The notes: generated by a model not told the origin, from the sequence alone. 63,557 bases of DNA from an uncultured Lachnospiraceae bacterium (GCA_947176065.1 CAMWPB010000019.1:1-63557); one strand, 5' to 3'. Positions 46,188 to 56,005 are shown, numbered from the stretch's first letter. Program-made: numbers and translations.

Positions 46188-48254
46188 CTACAACATGTCA
46201 GTCATATCCGTCATGCGATTGAAAAACGGATCCTCCACCTTTAAGTTAAGAAAATCATTATCGGTGATTTCTATTCCATGAACCAGGGCCAGGAAAATCT
46301 CATCCAGCCTTTTATTCGTCCTTCTTACCGATATAGGGCACAGCTTCAGGTACTCCCTAAAGTATCCCCTGATCCCCTCCTGCGCTTCCTGAAAACATCT
46401 TATATCGCTTTCCCGTCTGGTTTCCTCCGCGTACATAGGATTTCCATTTTCATCGAACTCCCTGACCGATGGCATAGGTGCCGTCAGCATTGTCTCAAGG
46501 ATATAATAGTCCTGGAAAATCACACTGTTATTCATTTCCTCTGTGTTGTAAAAGGAAACGATATCCAGACCCTTCCCCTGCATCTGTTCTTTTTCCAAGT
46601 GCAGGAAATAGATTCCTTTTAGATGCTGTTTCATCAGTCTGCCCATATACATCTGAGTTGTTCCTTTAGCCACAAAATCAAAAAAACCGGTTTCTCCCTC
46701 CTTTAAGCCCAGCCGCTCGATATATGTACAGTAGTTTTTCCTGCTGACAATTGCCCGGTCAAAAATTTCCTGCGCGTAATCCATAATATCTGCCTGTCCG
46801 TCCTTCTGCCTCTGCGCTGTACTGACTTGAATCCCAAACCGTTCCTCAAGCTGCTCAAACAGACTCCCGCTGAACTTCATGTTCCCCACATACCGAATAT
46901 CCGTCTCGCTCTCCATGCCGGCCCGGATTGCCGCCATCCGTGATGTCAGTAAATATGTGGAGGAAATCCGATTACACAATTCGTCATACAGCTGCTTAAC
47001 CAGATAGCCATCTCTGGCACAGAAAAGAATATTTTCAAGCTGATACTTTTCTGCCTGCTCGCGAAACCACAAAACAAAATCGCATATCATGGGTGCAAAA
47101 AAGACATAACCGATATCATACGCCGTGTGAACGCCAATCCGATGCCCTTCTGTCTCAAACTGGAACGGGCTGTTAAAAACATTAGCCACAAACATGCCTA
47201 TCCTGATCCTGTCTGACAGATGCTGCGTATAATCCCATAACCCCATATACCCGGCATGCTCCAGAAAATCCATGCCGCTGTAAATGCGGCATGCCCTGAT
47301 GCCATTTTTTTCAGCACCCTCCACATCCGCCGTCACGTCGTCTCCGATATGAAGATATGACCAAGCATCCGTCATCTCCTTAAATTCACGAAAAAGTCCC
47401 TGCGTCTTTCCCACTCCATATTCACAGGAAACAAAGATATTTGTATAGTGCGTAATACCACACTTTTTCAATATGCGCACAATCTGCTTCTTATTATAGT
47501 AGGAATCAGTCACGATATATACTTTCTTCCCCCGCGCTTCCAGATCCGAAAGCAGTCTGCAGACCTCCCTGCGCGGAACCACCAGCCCACAGTCGATCTC
47601 CCACTCCAGCACCGCCATCTGCTCTGGCTCAATCTCAGGTATATGACAGGCCTGTTTCATATGAGAATAAATCTCAGTAAGCCTTGGCGCACGTTCTTTG
47701 GACAGCTCCTTTTCACTTGCCATCCTCCTGGCCGCAAAATCGTCTATCATGATTCCATGCTGTCTCAGCCTGTCATCTACCAGATCAAATACATCTTCCG
47801 AAAACAGTACCTGCCGCATAATCAGTGTGTCAAACAGATCAAAGCTGACAGCATCGCACAGCATTGCCTCCTGCATCATCTGTCCCCTGGTATAGCCTAG
47901 CAGATTTTTAAAGTTATATGCGATCCGCCTCGTATCACTAAGGTCATTGCCCCTTGTATCAAACAGGGCAATCTGTTTTTCCCTGCATAATCCGCCAATC
48001 CGTCTGGCAATCGCCCGGCATGACCCCGGCCGTGCCGCGACCAGAATCATCTTGACTGGCTCCGCTGCTGCTCTCTCCACGGAAATAATTGGTTTCCCGT
48101 ACAGACTACCACTACTATGGTAGCTGTCCAGCAATCCGATTACCTGAAACTTTTCACCTATTTCAGCGAGAACCCGCTCCGTCTCCACCCCTAATCCATA
48201 TATTGCAATTTTTCCGCCCATGTATTCCGAAAATACTTCCTGCAAATCAGACAT
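46188..48254 (-). CDS. HAD-superfamily protein (COG5610-like) with N-terminal Rossmann-like module
   Basis: A 688-residue cytoplasmic protein. Residues 1-95 are the shared module (GKIAIYGLGVETERVL, VIGLLDSYHSSGSLYGKPII). Residues about 125-330 form a HAD domain with motif I SFDLFDTLI (Asp139, Asp142), motif II YIVTDSYY and motif IV HIGDDVTADVEGAEKNGI. The remaining 350 residues match the long C-terminal part of HAD proteins found in surface-polysaccharide loci. The start ATG follows GAGGAG. As the last gene of the glycan operon it may hydrolyse or transfer a phosphorylated sugar; this is inferred from context. Confidence 0.8.
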   Translation of the reverse strand: MSDLQEVFSEYMGGKIAIYGLGVETERVLAEIGEKFQVIGLLDSYHSSGSLYGKPIISVERAAAEPVKMILVAARPGSCRAIARRIGGLCREKQIALFDTRGNDLSDTRRIAYNFKNLLGYTRGQMMQEAMLCDAVSFDLFDTLIMRQVLFSEDVFDLVDDRLRQHGIMIDDFAARRMASEKELSKERAPRLTEIYSHMKQACHIPEIEPEQMAVLEWEIDCGLVVPRREVCRLLSDLEARGKKVYIVTDSYYNKKQIVRILKKCGITHYTNIFVSCEYGVGKTQGLFREFKEMTDAWSYLHIGDDVTADVEGAEKNGIRACRIYSGMDFLEHAGYMGLWDYTQHLSDRIRIGMFVANVFNSPFQFETEGHRIGVHTAYDIGYVFFAPMICDFVLWFREQAEKYQLENILFCARDGYLVKQLYDELCNRISSTYLLTSRMAAIRAGMESETDIRYVGNMKFSGSLFEQLEERFGIQVSTAQRQKDGQADIMDYAQEIFDRAIVSRKNYCTYIERLGLKEGETGFFDFVAKGTTQMYMGRLMKQHLKGIYFLHLEKEQMQGKGLDIVSFYNTEEMNNSVIFQDYYILETMLTAPMPSVREFDENGNPMYAEETRRESDIRCFQEAQEGIRGYFREYLKLCPISVRRTNKRLDEIFLALVHGIEITDNDFLNLKVEDPFFNRMTDMTDML

Positions 48255-48502
48255 TGTCTCCTCACTTTCCTTAAATATATCCGGCCGGAAACGCCGCTAT
48301 AATTCTCATTGACTGTAAATTGCTCATAGAACTCTCTTAAAATGCCAAAGCGGCCAGCAGTAGTATCGGCAGTATGCACCACAATCTGTCCATTCGCAAT
48401 GCATCGTCACGGTTATTATAGGCATTGCAGCATACTTTTCCCAAAACCGACTTACTTTTCATCCCTTTTTCAAAATCCGGGTATCCGTAAAATGTATTTC
48501 CC

Positions 48503-48628
48503 TTACCGCTGCTGAAAAGAACGGTTCGTCATTCCTTTCTTCAAAGCTGTTCTCGCAGTTACGTCCTCCACATCTATGTCTAAATAATCTATTATCTTAT
48601 TAATTTCTTCTTTTATCTTCAATTTCAT
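48503..48628 (-). pseudogene. Possible remnant of a choline kinase-like gene (LicA type)
   Basis: A 41-codon frame whose end reads ARTALKKGMTNRSFQ, close to the N-terminal glycine loop of LicA-type choline kinases, then stops. In another phase sequence continues open (LFSSGKGNTFYGYPDFEKG), suggesting frameshift decay. No full kinase is present. The 404-bp gap 48255-48658 otherwise holds nothing recognisable. Confidence 0.35.
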
Positions 48629-48658
48629 TCCTGTCTTTACAGATACTGAAAACACAGC

Positions 48659-50071
48659 CTACATAAATTTCTCAACAATCTCTGTCAGCTTTTTTTCAAA
48701 TACATTCATAGAAAACTGCCGCTCAAAAATTTGTCTCGCCCCTTTTCCCATTCGCTCAACCCTGTCCCTGTGTTCCACGCACCATCTGATCTTTGCAGAC
48801 AGTTCGGACACATTTTCGCTCTGGAAAATTAATCCGTCCTCTTCCTCCTTTATATATGCCGCCGTTCCCACGACATGCGATACGATACAGGGCACACTGT
48901 GCATCATCGCTTCCGCTGCTACTGTGGGCATGGGATCCTCTCTGGACGGGCAAATCATTACATCCGCCCGGTTCAAAATTGTTTCAAGCGCTTCTCTTCC
49001 CACAGGTCCCGTCACGACCATCTCCGAAATATCTTCTGCCTGTTCCTTGAGTTTTCCGGCCAGCAGCGACGTGTCCTGCCCCACCAGATAAAAAACCGCT
49101 TTTTCCCGGATGCTCTTTTCCAGCATACTGACCGCCTGCAGCAGAATATCCTGTCCTTTCCTCTCTTCTATATAGCCAATAGTTACAAAACACATTCTTT
49201 CCCGCGCATCTTCCCGTTCTTCATCAGCCTTTCCCAATTTATCTTTCCTTCCGGCACTATCCTCCACCCCGTATAGAAGCTGCCCTACGGATAATTCCGG
49301 CACTATCCCGCGGATGGTCTTTTCAGGAACCGGACCTACGGAAAGCACAGTAAGATTTTCCCGCGGCATTTTTCGCAGTGCTTCTTTGTCCACGCCATCA
49401 TAAAAGAACGCCGAATCATGCAGCCACCAGATCACGGGAATTTCAGAATCACGTTCCAGCAGAAATGTATAATAATTGATTGAATTACATAAAATAAACC
49501 GAAAATCAGACAGCCACTCTGTCTCCTTTAGCGTTGCAAGCTGAAGATTCGGATCTATGACCACAGGAATTCTGCACACTTCCACCCGTTCCCGAAGCGG
49601 CCCGTCCATCATGGAAACAAACAGAACCGGATATCCTGCTCCACTTAATGCTTTTGCCATATGGAAGAGTGCAAGCGCCGTTCCGCCAAACGCCAGATCC
49701 GTTGATAAAAGCGCAATGCCTGTATCCGCTCTGTCTCTTATCTCCTGTCCTGAAATACCGTAACACTGTATATCTTGCCTGTTTTTCTCCAAATCGATCA
49801 GTTTACGCAGATCGAAAAAATGATATATCTGCTCCTCTGCCACCCCCAGTCTTTTCAGCTGTGCCTTCATGGCCTTCACATAAAAACTCATGATGACCAC
49901 AGCATCAAAGTCCCGGCATATTCCTTTCTGTGGAGAAAGTACTTCTTTTCCATCCATCATGGTATTCTGTTTTGCCGGCGAATTGTCAAGAAGCGCCACA
50001 ATTTCCTCATTTACAAGCCATTTCTTGTATCGCTGGTAATAGTCTCCCGTACCAAAAACAAGAAGTCTCAT
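48659..50071 (-). CDS. GT4-family glycosyltransferase with N-terminal Rossmann-like module
   Basis: Adds a sugar from a nucleotide donor to a growing glycan; 470 residues, cytoplasmic. The start ATG 50071 follows GGGGAG; an ATG at 50113 lacks a ribosome site. Residues 1-95 are the shared module (MRLLVFGTGDYYQRYKKWL, ALLDNSPAKQ). The GT-B fold follows: VIWWLHDSAFFYDG in the acceptor half, then FVTIGYIEERKGQDILL and the donor-binding ICPSREDPMPTVAAEAMM with the paired Glu residues of GT4. It starts 28 bp after the GT2 gene. Confidence 0.88.
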   Translation of the reverse strand: MRLLVFGTGDYYQRYKKWLVNEEIVALLDNSPAKQNTMMDGKEVLSPQKGICRDFDAVVIMSFYVKAMKAQLKRLGVAEEQIYHFFDLRKLIDLEKNRQDIQCYGISGQEIRDRADTGIALLSTDLAFGGTALALFHMAKALSGAGYPVLFVSMMDGPLRERVEVCRIPVVIDPNLQLATLKETEWLSDFRFILCNSINYYTFLLERDSEIPVIWWLHDSAFFYDGVDKEALRKMPRENLTVLSVGPVPEKTIRGIVPELSVGQLLYGVEDSAGRKDKLGKADEEREDARERMCFVTIGYIEERKGQDILLQAVSMLEKSIREKAVFYLVGQDTSLLAGKLKEQAEDISEMVVTGPVGREALETILNRADVMICPSREDPMPTVAAEAMMHSVPCIVSHVVGTAAYIKEEEDGLIFQSENVSELSAKIRWCVEHRDRVERMGKGARQIFERQFSMNVFEKKLTEIVEKFM

Positions 50072-50099
50072 CTTCCTCTCCCCATCCGAACCCGTCTCT

Positions 50100-51245
50100 T
50101 TACCTCTCTCCATTTTTCATGGCAGCAAGCAGTTCAGTAATACTGCTAATCCGCGCCGTTGTCAGAACTGCCAGCTCTTTTCTGATGGCTTCCTGCGCTT
50201 CCACCAAGGATATCAGAATTAAATCCACAGGCGGCAGGCCAGCCTGGGGCAGATATATCGGAATTTCTTCCTCCAGGTAAGCGGCGTTCCTGTCAATAAA
50301 GTACCTGACCTCTACACCATTTTTTTGCAGGCAGCAATACAGCCTTTTCCCGATGTAGCTGTCCCCGTAAATCGCCACACTGCCCACTCCGGCTTTTTGC
50401 AGGTATTCGTGGATGTATCTTCCCTGTTCCTGCTGTTTCATCCAGTCATCATAAATAAAAAACATCTTTTGAAACTTACTTAACACTCTGATATGGTCTT
50501 CTGCCACCGCCTGTACAGCCCCTTTCAGCTTTACAAGCTCCTCCTGCAAAAAAATGCCTGCTGAGGCTGCCACATCATAAATTTCCTGTTCCGATGCTAT
50601 CATATGTACCGCATTGATGGATTCATTGCTGCCTTCCACCACATGCTCAAACAGAATCTGCGGGTTGAGCGCAAACTCTGCGCCCGTTCCCAGCATACAC
50701 AGCCATAACAGCCAGTCATCCGCCCCGTTGTTCTTTAATCCTGCACCCTTCCACACCTCCGGGATTCCTTTTTTTCTGAGCAGCACCTGCCCGGGAGATA
50801 TAATCGGATTCCTCACAGAAAGGATAAATTCCTTTGTAATCACCTTCGCAAAAGGCATCCTTATGTCATAATACTGCCTGCCTTCATGAAGCAGCTTACA
50901 CACAACCGCATCCGCCTCACCCAGATGACAGAGCTGACTGGAGAAATATTCCGGCCATATCCTGTCATCCTGATCCAGAAACAGGACATAGTCACCTGTA
51001 CAGTGCTCCAAGCCCCTGATTCTTGCCCCATGAATGCCTCTGTTTATGTCCGTTTCGATCACCTTGACAGTAACCTGATCAGACACCCGCGCACCAATCG
51101 GTTCGGCCGGATCGTCATTGATGAAAAGCAGTTCCAGTGCATACTTATCCAAGTCTGTTGCGGCACATCTTTCAATTTGTGCAATCATGCCGCCTATGTA
51201 TTTTGTGCCGTGATATATTGGTACGATTATGCTGATATGTTCCAT
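50100..51245 (-). CDS. GT2-family glycosyltransferase with C-terminal Rossmann-like module
   Basis: A 381-residue inverting glycosyltransferase of the GT-A fold. The start ATG 51245 follows GGGGAG; an upstream ATG at 51323 would add 26 basic residues. Residues 1-200: ISIIVPIYHGTKYIGGMI, VIETDINRGIHGARIRGLEH and the metal-binding FLDQDDRIWPEYF. The last 90 residues are the shared module (SVAIYGDSYIGKRLYC, VRYFIDRNAAYLEEEIPI). It lies upstream of the GT4 gene in the glycan operon. Donor and acceptor are unknown. Confidence 0.88.
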   Translation of the reverse strand: MEHISIIVPIYHGTKYIGGMIAQIERCAATDLDKYALELLFINDDPAEPIGARVSDQVTVKVIETDINRGIHGARIRGLEHCTGDYVLFLDQDDRIWPEYFSSQLCHLGEADAVVCKLLHEGRQYYDIRMPFAKVITKEFILSVRNPIISPGQVLLRKKGIPEVWKGAGLKNNGADDWLLWLCMLGTGAEFALNPQILFEHVVEGSNESINAVHMIASEQEIYDVAASAGIFLQEELVKLKGAVQAVAEDHIRVLSKFQKMFFIYDDWMKQQEQGRYIHEYLQKAGVGSVAIYGDSYIGKRLYCCLQKNGVEVRYFIDRNAAYLEEEIPIYLPQAGLPPVDLILISLVEAQEAIRKELAVLTTARISSITELLAAMKNGER

Positions 51246-51310
51246 AGCAGATGTACTCCCCGTTCTGACTGCCCATTTCATCAGCCGCGTTTTAATACTC
51301 TGAGCGAAAG

Positions 51311-51544
51311 CTATTCTGCCCATGCACCACTATGAAGAGCTCCCATATCATAGGGAAACGATATAAAATCAACATATTCAGCATTAGGCAGTCTCTCTTC
51401 ATGATTAGGCGCCCAGAATTCCCCGCCCTCAAATCTCATCCTTTTCAGCAGAAAAACATCCTCAGAGGATGTCCCATACGTTCCCGTCTCAGAAAATCCC
51501 ATCCAGCTGTTGGAATATCTCCACATTATAACCTTAGCTGCCAC
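51311..51544 (-). CDS. Small ORF lying in frame behind an amber stop
   Basis: A 77-codon frame (GTG 51544; an ATG at 51526 is possible) encoding a protein-like, aromatic-rich sequence (WMGFSETGTYGTSSEDVFLL, RMRFEGGEFWAPNHEERLP). It is in the same phase as the GT-D gene upstream, and the frame is open all the way back to that gene's TAG at 51584. It could be a lost C-terminus of that gene, a remnant of a separate enzyme, or a small gene. No family recognised. Confidence 0.4.
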   Translation of the reverse strand: MAAKVIMWRYSNSWMGFSETGTYGTSSEDVFLLKRMRFEGGEFWAPNHEERLPNAEYVDFISFPYDMGALHSGAWAE

Positions 51545-51583
51545 CCAAATAAAATAACCTTCATCCCGATATTTGTGCCCTTT

Positions 51584-52831
51584 CTATTCAATTCTGAACA
51601 GGATCTGCTCCCGATAGGCATCATCCGTGATTTCATTGACTGCCGATGGCGGTAACTGTGACACATACTTATTCGGATTTGGCACCTTAAAACCGGCCCC
51701 GGCTAAATACCAGTCGTAATCCATATCTATCTGCCCTATGTCCACCACCTGATAACCTTCCTGGACCAGATCATAGGCAAGCACCTTTCCCGCAGGCCCC
51801 AATACCATCAGAATCAAACATCCCTTATCTACTTTTTTGCCGCAGGCTAATATCTCATCGTATTTTGAGTAGGCATTAAAAGTAGGACACAATATCCTCT
51901 TTACAGACTTTGCATTATCAAACAGGTCGTTTCCGTATCCTGTTCTTGTCTTGTCTCCCTCAATAAATACAATGTCCCTGCCGTCCCATATTTTTCGGAG
52001 TAACGAAATTCTCTTCTCAGTATTTTCTTTATCTTTGTAGGGCATATAAGATTTAAACAGATATGCATCATAATATGTCCTGTCAGAATCAATGACAGAT
52101 AAATGAAAAGCGCGCGTCTCCTCCGTCATGTATTCCCGTATGCCCTGCGCTATTTCCTCCGTATACTGATCCAGATCTCCATAGGTGTTCGAAATACCTG
52201 TCAAAATCTTTTCATCAGATATCGTAAAAATCTCCAAAAGTCTTTTTGATAATTCCATATCCACCTTTTGAAACGGCGCCCGCTCATTTCCCCGCATGAG
52301 TTCGAACTCGCCATCCCCAAATCGAATAAAAGATTTATGCCTCGTCGTAATCTGATCGACTAATTCTTCATTGCCACCGATAACCGGATAACAGTATTTA
52401 TTCTTTCTGCTTTTATCGATAATTTCGTAGCCAATGTTGGATAATCCATTCCTGACCACACTTTCAAGCTCCTTCAGCCTCTCCTCCAAAACTGCAATCT
52501 TCCATGCCTTCCAATCAATAAATTCCCAGCACTCTCTCTTCGCAATATATGACATATCATAGAATACGATTAATCTGTCCATGTCAAAGCCATACCGCTC
52601 CAACTCATAAATAATAGACTTATATGAGAGCGCTGCAACCAGCAAGTAATCAAAATCATCGGAAATTTCCTGAAATGTATATATCTTTTTATTTCTATAT
52701 TCTCCCCCCGCTTTTTGGGGATCGTTATCAATGAATCCGGCAATCTCACAGCAGTCTGAATTTAAAGTATCCAAAACCGTATTACACCTTCTGCCAACTC
52801 CCCATATGATCACTTTTACCAAATCATCCAC
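51584..52831 (-). CDS. GT-D fold glycosyltransferase (DUF1792-like) with N-terminal Rossmann-like module
   Basis: A 415-residue protein from a GTG start. Residues 1-95 are the shared module (VKVIIWGVGRRCNTVLDTL, IAGFIDNDPQKAGGEY). Residues about 130-410 match the DUF1792/GT-D family known from serine-rich adhesin glycosylation in streptococci: SFIRFGDGEFELMRG (169-176 with the acidic metal-binding Asp173 and Glu175), ILMVLGPAGKVLAYDLVQEG, and QVVDIGQIDMDYDWYL. Sugar donor and acceptor are unknown. Confidence 0.82.
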   Translation of the reverse strand: MDDLVKVIIWGVGRRCNTVLDTLNSDCCEIAGFIDNDPQKAGGEYRNKKIYTFQEISDDFDYLLVAALSYKSIIYELERYGFDMDRLIVFYDMSYIAKRECWEFIDWKAWKIAVLEERLKELESVVRNGLSNIGYEIIDKSRKNKYCYPVIGGNEELVDQITTRHKSFIRFGDGEFELMRGNERAPFQKVDMELSKRLLEIFTISDEKILTGISNTYGDLDQYTEEIAQGIREYMTEETRAFHLSVIDSDRTYYDAYLFKSYMPYKDKENTEKRISLLRKIWDGRDIVFIEGDKTRTGYGNDLFDNAKSVKRILCPTFNAYSKYDEILACGKKVDKGCLILMVLGPAGKVLAYDLVQEGYQVVDIGQIDMDYDWYLAGAGFKVPNPNKYVSQLPPSAVNEITDDAYREQILFRIE

Positions 52832-52849
52832 CTCATCTCTTCAGCCTGA

Positions 52850-53938
52850 TTACAGTAGTCTGGGCTTCTCCCACACAATTTTACTCGGACTTACCCCGGC
52901 AGCCGTCAGTTCATTCTTTATCTCTTCCGCCACATTTTCCTGATATACGGCAATAAGTATATAGTTATATGACCCGTGCAATATCTCCCCGGGTTCTGAC
53001 ACTGGCAGTCCCTGCCTGCGATAAAGAGCCGCACTCTTATCGACCCAGGCCGTGATCTGACAATACTCTGTCATTCGGATCAGTTTATAAAAATCTTCTC
53101 CCACACGTCCGGCCCCATATAAGACTATCTCTCTCCCTTCCGGGACCAGGTCATATGGAAAGCGGTACAAAAATGCCTCTTTATTTCTCTCAAGAATCTT
53201 TCCCGCCTTAAACTTCCTGCCAAGCAGCGCATAATTCACGTTCTTCCTTTTATCCACTGATATATATTCCGCAAAGAACTCAATCAGCCGGTCATACCTG
53301 GCACAATTGTTTTCAGCAATCCCCGCCAGTTCTAAAAGCTTTTTCCAGTCTGCCAGTCCCTGATTACATTCAAAAAATGCTTTCAACACCCTGTAAAAAG
53401 ACATCTCAACAGGAATTGCAAAAGGAAATACCCACTCGTAATCAATTATTTTAATTTCATCATTTTGCAGGAAAAAAATATTTTCTGCTGAACAGTCAAA
53501 GTTGGAAACCGCAGTTGCATCGACTCCTGTCAGATCATCTGCCTCCCCAAACACCGCTTTAAATTCTTCAGTGGGCACAAACTGACAAATATTTTTTTCA
53601 TCCCCTATAATAAGTTCTCTCCACTGTCGCAAAAGGGCACCGGCCTTTTCCTCCCCGTCCTGCTCTCCCAGCTGCTCCCGCAGTCTGCCTCCCAACGTCA
53701 TCCCCTCAATAAACGGAGTCACAAGCCGTTCTTCCACCCATTGTCCACACAGCAGATAATTACCGTAAACAGGTTCTATCACACTCTCATTGTGAAAAGT
53801 GTTTTCCACGTGTTGTTTCGCTTCCGCACAGGCGGCCTCTTTCAGCACATATTTGTTCCCATCTGCAGACACAATTTTAGTTATAATCTGATACTCCCTT
53901 TTGCGTCCCTGTGCCATCCGGCTGTAAATAACTTTCAT
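52850..53938 (-). CDS. Kinase-fold phosphotransferase with C-terminal Rossmann-like module
   Basis: A 362-residue protein. Residues 1-260 have an aminoglycoside-phosphotransferase or protein-kinase-like fold: Lys33 in KYVLKEAA, the catalytic loop SNFDCSAENIFF (Asp148, Asn153) and the metal-binding Asp166 in KIIDYEWVF. Residues 268-362 are the shared module (EIVLYGAGRVGEDFYKLI, AWVDKSA, GLPVS). It directly follows a methyltransferase gene. The same activities in the same order occur fused in WbdD, which caps O-antigen chains with methyl phosphate. A capping or glycan-phosphorylating role is inferred. Confidence 0.75.
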   Translation of the reverse strand: MKVIYSRMAQGRKREYQIITKIVSADGNKYVLKEAACAEAKQHVENTFHNESVIEPVYGNYLLCGQWVEERLVTPFIEGMTLGGRLREQLGEQDGEEKAGALLRQWRELIIGDEKNICQFVPTEEFKAVFGEADDLTGVDATAVSNFDCSAENIFFLQNDEIKIIDYEWVFPFAIPVEMSFYRVLKAFFECNQGLADWKKLLELAGIAENNCARYDRLIEFFAEYISVDKRKNVNYALLGRKFKAGKILERNKEAFLYRFPYDLVPEGREIVLYGAGRVGEDFYKLIRMTEYCQITAWVDKSAALYRRQGLPVSEPGEILHGSYNYILIAVYQENVAEEIKNELTAAGVSPSKIVWEKPRLL

Positions 53939-53951
53939 AAGTCCTCTCCCG

Positions 53952-54863
53952 CTACCTTAAACAAACCAGAAATGAATTGGAAAATATCCGAAATTCATCT
54001 TCCATCTGCAGACTGTTTAAAAACTTGATCTCATCAAAACACTCACTCCGCGCAGCTATATAATTACTGGATTTCGCAAACCCATTTCCCCTGCAGGGAT
54101 AATATCCGTCAGAGTAAATCTCATTCGGAAATTTATAATCCGGATATGGATAAAAAAATTCCACTTGATCAAACCCACAGCGTTTGAACAGGCTATTCAG
54201 TTCATGATACGAAAACGTCCTCGCCTTATTTTGACCGACGTATCCCTCAATGCCGTCAAACTCCACCCCCGAATGGTCCTCCTTACAACCGGAAAAATAT
54301 TTTAACCCCAAGCGGTTTTCTATCGCTATATATATCCTCCCGTCCTCTTTCAGCTTCTTTCTCACATCTATGAGAAAAGCGGCGTAGGGATCTTTTGCAT
54401 GAATGTAATACCCGGCGTATTCCAATACACCTATCAGTGTAATAACATCATATTTCTTCGTATGTACTGAATCCTCATAATTACATACCTGTATGCTTAT
54501 GTTGTCATACCTTTTATGCCTGTACGCATTAATAAGGGATCTTCTTTTAGACAGATCTATGCAATGCACGTGCTTTGCCCTGTCCGCAAGTGCGCCCGTC
54601 ACCGCACCGCATCCGGCGCCAATCTCCAGAACTTCATCCTGCTTTGAAATATCCATTGCCTCGACAATAAACCCTCTCTCCTTTGCCAAATGATAATATA
54701 TGGCAAAATCCTCGCAGTTGGACAAAACGGCATCATAATCTTCTGTGTTCTTTACAATCTTTAGTAATTCCTCCTCAATATCTCCATCGGAATACTGATC
54801 GCTTCCACTGTATTTACACAGATTCAAGTCCACATTTCCTATCTGAAGTTCCTGAGTATCCAT
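53952..54863 (-). CDS. Class I SAM-dependent methyltransferase
   Basis: A 303-residue cytoplasmic methyltransferase. The start ATG follows GGAAGG. Motif I is VLEIGAGCGAVTGALADRA with the SAM-binding acidic residue in VHCIDLS; later motifs are YDVITLIGVLEYAG and LKEDGRIYIAIENRLGLKYF. It is one of two fully seen proteins in the cluster without the shared Rossmann module. It lies 5 bp after a GT2 gene and 13 bp before the kinase-like gene. Glycan or phosphate methylation is inferred from context. Confidence 0.88.
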   Translation of the reverse strand: MDTQELQIGNVDLNLCKYSGSDQYSDGDIEEELLKIVKNTEDYDAVLSNCEDFAIYYHLAKERGFIVEAMDISKQDEVLEIGAGCGAVTGALADRAKHVHCIDLSKRRSLINAYRHKRYDNISIQVCNYEDSVHTKKYDVITLIGVLEYAGYYIHAKDPYAAFLIDVRKKLKEDGRIYIAIENRLGLKYFSGCKEDHSGVEFDGIEGYVGQNKARTFSYHELNSLFKRCGFDQVEFFYPYPDYKFPNEIYSDGYYPCRGNGFAKSSNYIAARSECFDEIKFLNSLQMEDEFRIFSNSFLVCLR

Positions 54864-54868
54864 ACATG

Positions 54869-55984
54869 TTACCTTCCCGTTTCTACAGATTTATTTTCTC
54901 CGAACAACCTGTCCCATTGACTCACCACATCTTTCCGTATATCTTCTAAAACACTCCATGTAAGACCAGGATTAGAATAGTTCTGAAGCTGCCTGCAGAT
55001 GTCTTTCCGGAATCTGCTGGCAGTAACTATTACATGCACGCTGCCATACCTTAGGATTTCCGGTGAGAATATTTTATTCCCATTCAATTCTAATCCCCAC
55101 TTTTTCTCATCATTGTCCACAAAACAGTGAACTGGGACTCTACATCGTCTCAGAATCATCTCCAATTCTTTTCCACAAGTACCGGCTCCAAAAATTATTA
55201 GACTATCTGCAATATCAAATTGATTATACAGTTCATTTTTAATAACTTCCGGCAAGTTACGGCTTATGTATACAAACTTCTCTCTATCATATTTTTCCTC
55301 TATATCCTCCCTCCTCAATATATTGTCAGGACATAACCCCAGATATTGTAAATCAATTATATATGCTTCTCCTGCGCATTCCATACGGTTTATATTGCTA
55401 ATACCTGTTCTCCTGAAATTAACAAGTATTGTGTCAATGTGCCCAAACCGGACTCCTTTAGCGATAAAGCGCAGCAGTAATTCCCGGTCCGCCGCAATTC
55501 TGTATTTCAAATCAAACATTCCATGTCTCTGATATACTTCTTTCTTCACAAAAGTACTTGGATGTGGTGGAAATACAGAATGTATGGTGTGATACTCCCG
55601 TTGTCCCTCCCCGTTAACCACCCATGTCTCTCCATATACGATTTCCGCATCCGTCTCATAAAAGCACTGCACGACCCTTTCCACTGCATCAGGTTCATAC
55701 CAGTCATCACTGTTAATGATGCCTATAATATCTCCTAATGCTGCCCTGATTCCTTTGTTCATAGCATCATAGATACCACTATCTTTTTCACTGATGTACT
55801 GCAGGCGGCCACCGGATATCAGGCGGTATTCCTCGATAATCCCCACCGTTCGGTCAGTGGAACCTCCATCCACAAGGATGTACTCTATATTGTCATAGGT
55901 CTGCCCCAGAACGCTTTCCATGGTATTCCGTATGGTTTTTTCACTGTTTAAGCAGGGGGTGATTATAGAAACTTTTATATTCAT
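54869..55984 (-). CDS. GT2-family glycosyltransferase with C-terminal Rossmann-like module
   Basis: A 371-residue GT-A enzyme. The start ATG 55984 follows GGAG; an ATG five codons earlier is possible. The N-terminal 210 residues resemble WcaE-type transferases: KVSIITPCLNSEKTIRNTME, YILVDGGSTDRT, SGIYDAMNKGI, the metal motif IINSDDWYEPDAV and YRIAADRELLLRF. The last 110 residues hold the shared module (SLIIFGAGTCGKELEMIL, VHCFVDNDEKKWGLELNGNK). Part of the tightly spaced glycan operon. Confidence 0.9.
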   Translation of the reverse strand: MNIKVSIITPCLNSEKTIRNTMESVLGQTYDNIEYILVDGGSTDRTVGIIEEYRLISGGRLQYISEKDSGIYDAMNKGIRAALGDIIGIINSDDWYEPDAVERVVQCFYETDAEIVYGETWVVNGEGQREYHTIHSVFPPHPSTFVKKEVYQRHGMFDLKYRIAADRELLLRFIAKGVRFGHIDTILVNFRRTGISNINRMECAGEAYIIDLQYLGLCPDNILRREDIEEKYDREKFVYISRNLPEVIKNELYNQFDIADSLIIFGAGTCGKELEMILRRCRVPVHCFVDNDEKKWGLELNGNKIFSPEILRYGSVHVIVTASRFRKDICRQLQNYSNPGLTWSVLEDIRKDVVSQWDRLFGENKSVETGR

Positions 55985-56005
55985 TTTGTAGCGCTCCATC
56001 CAAAT

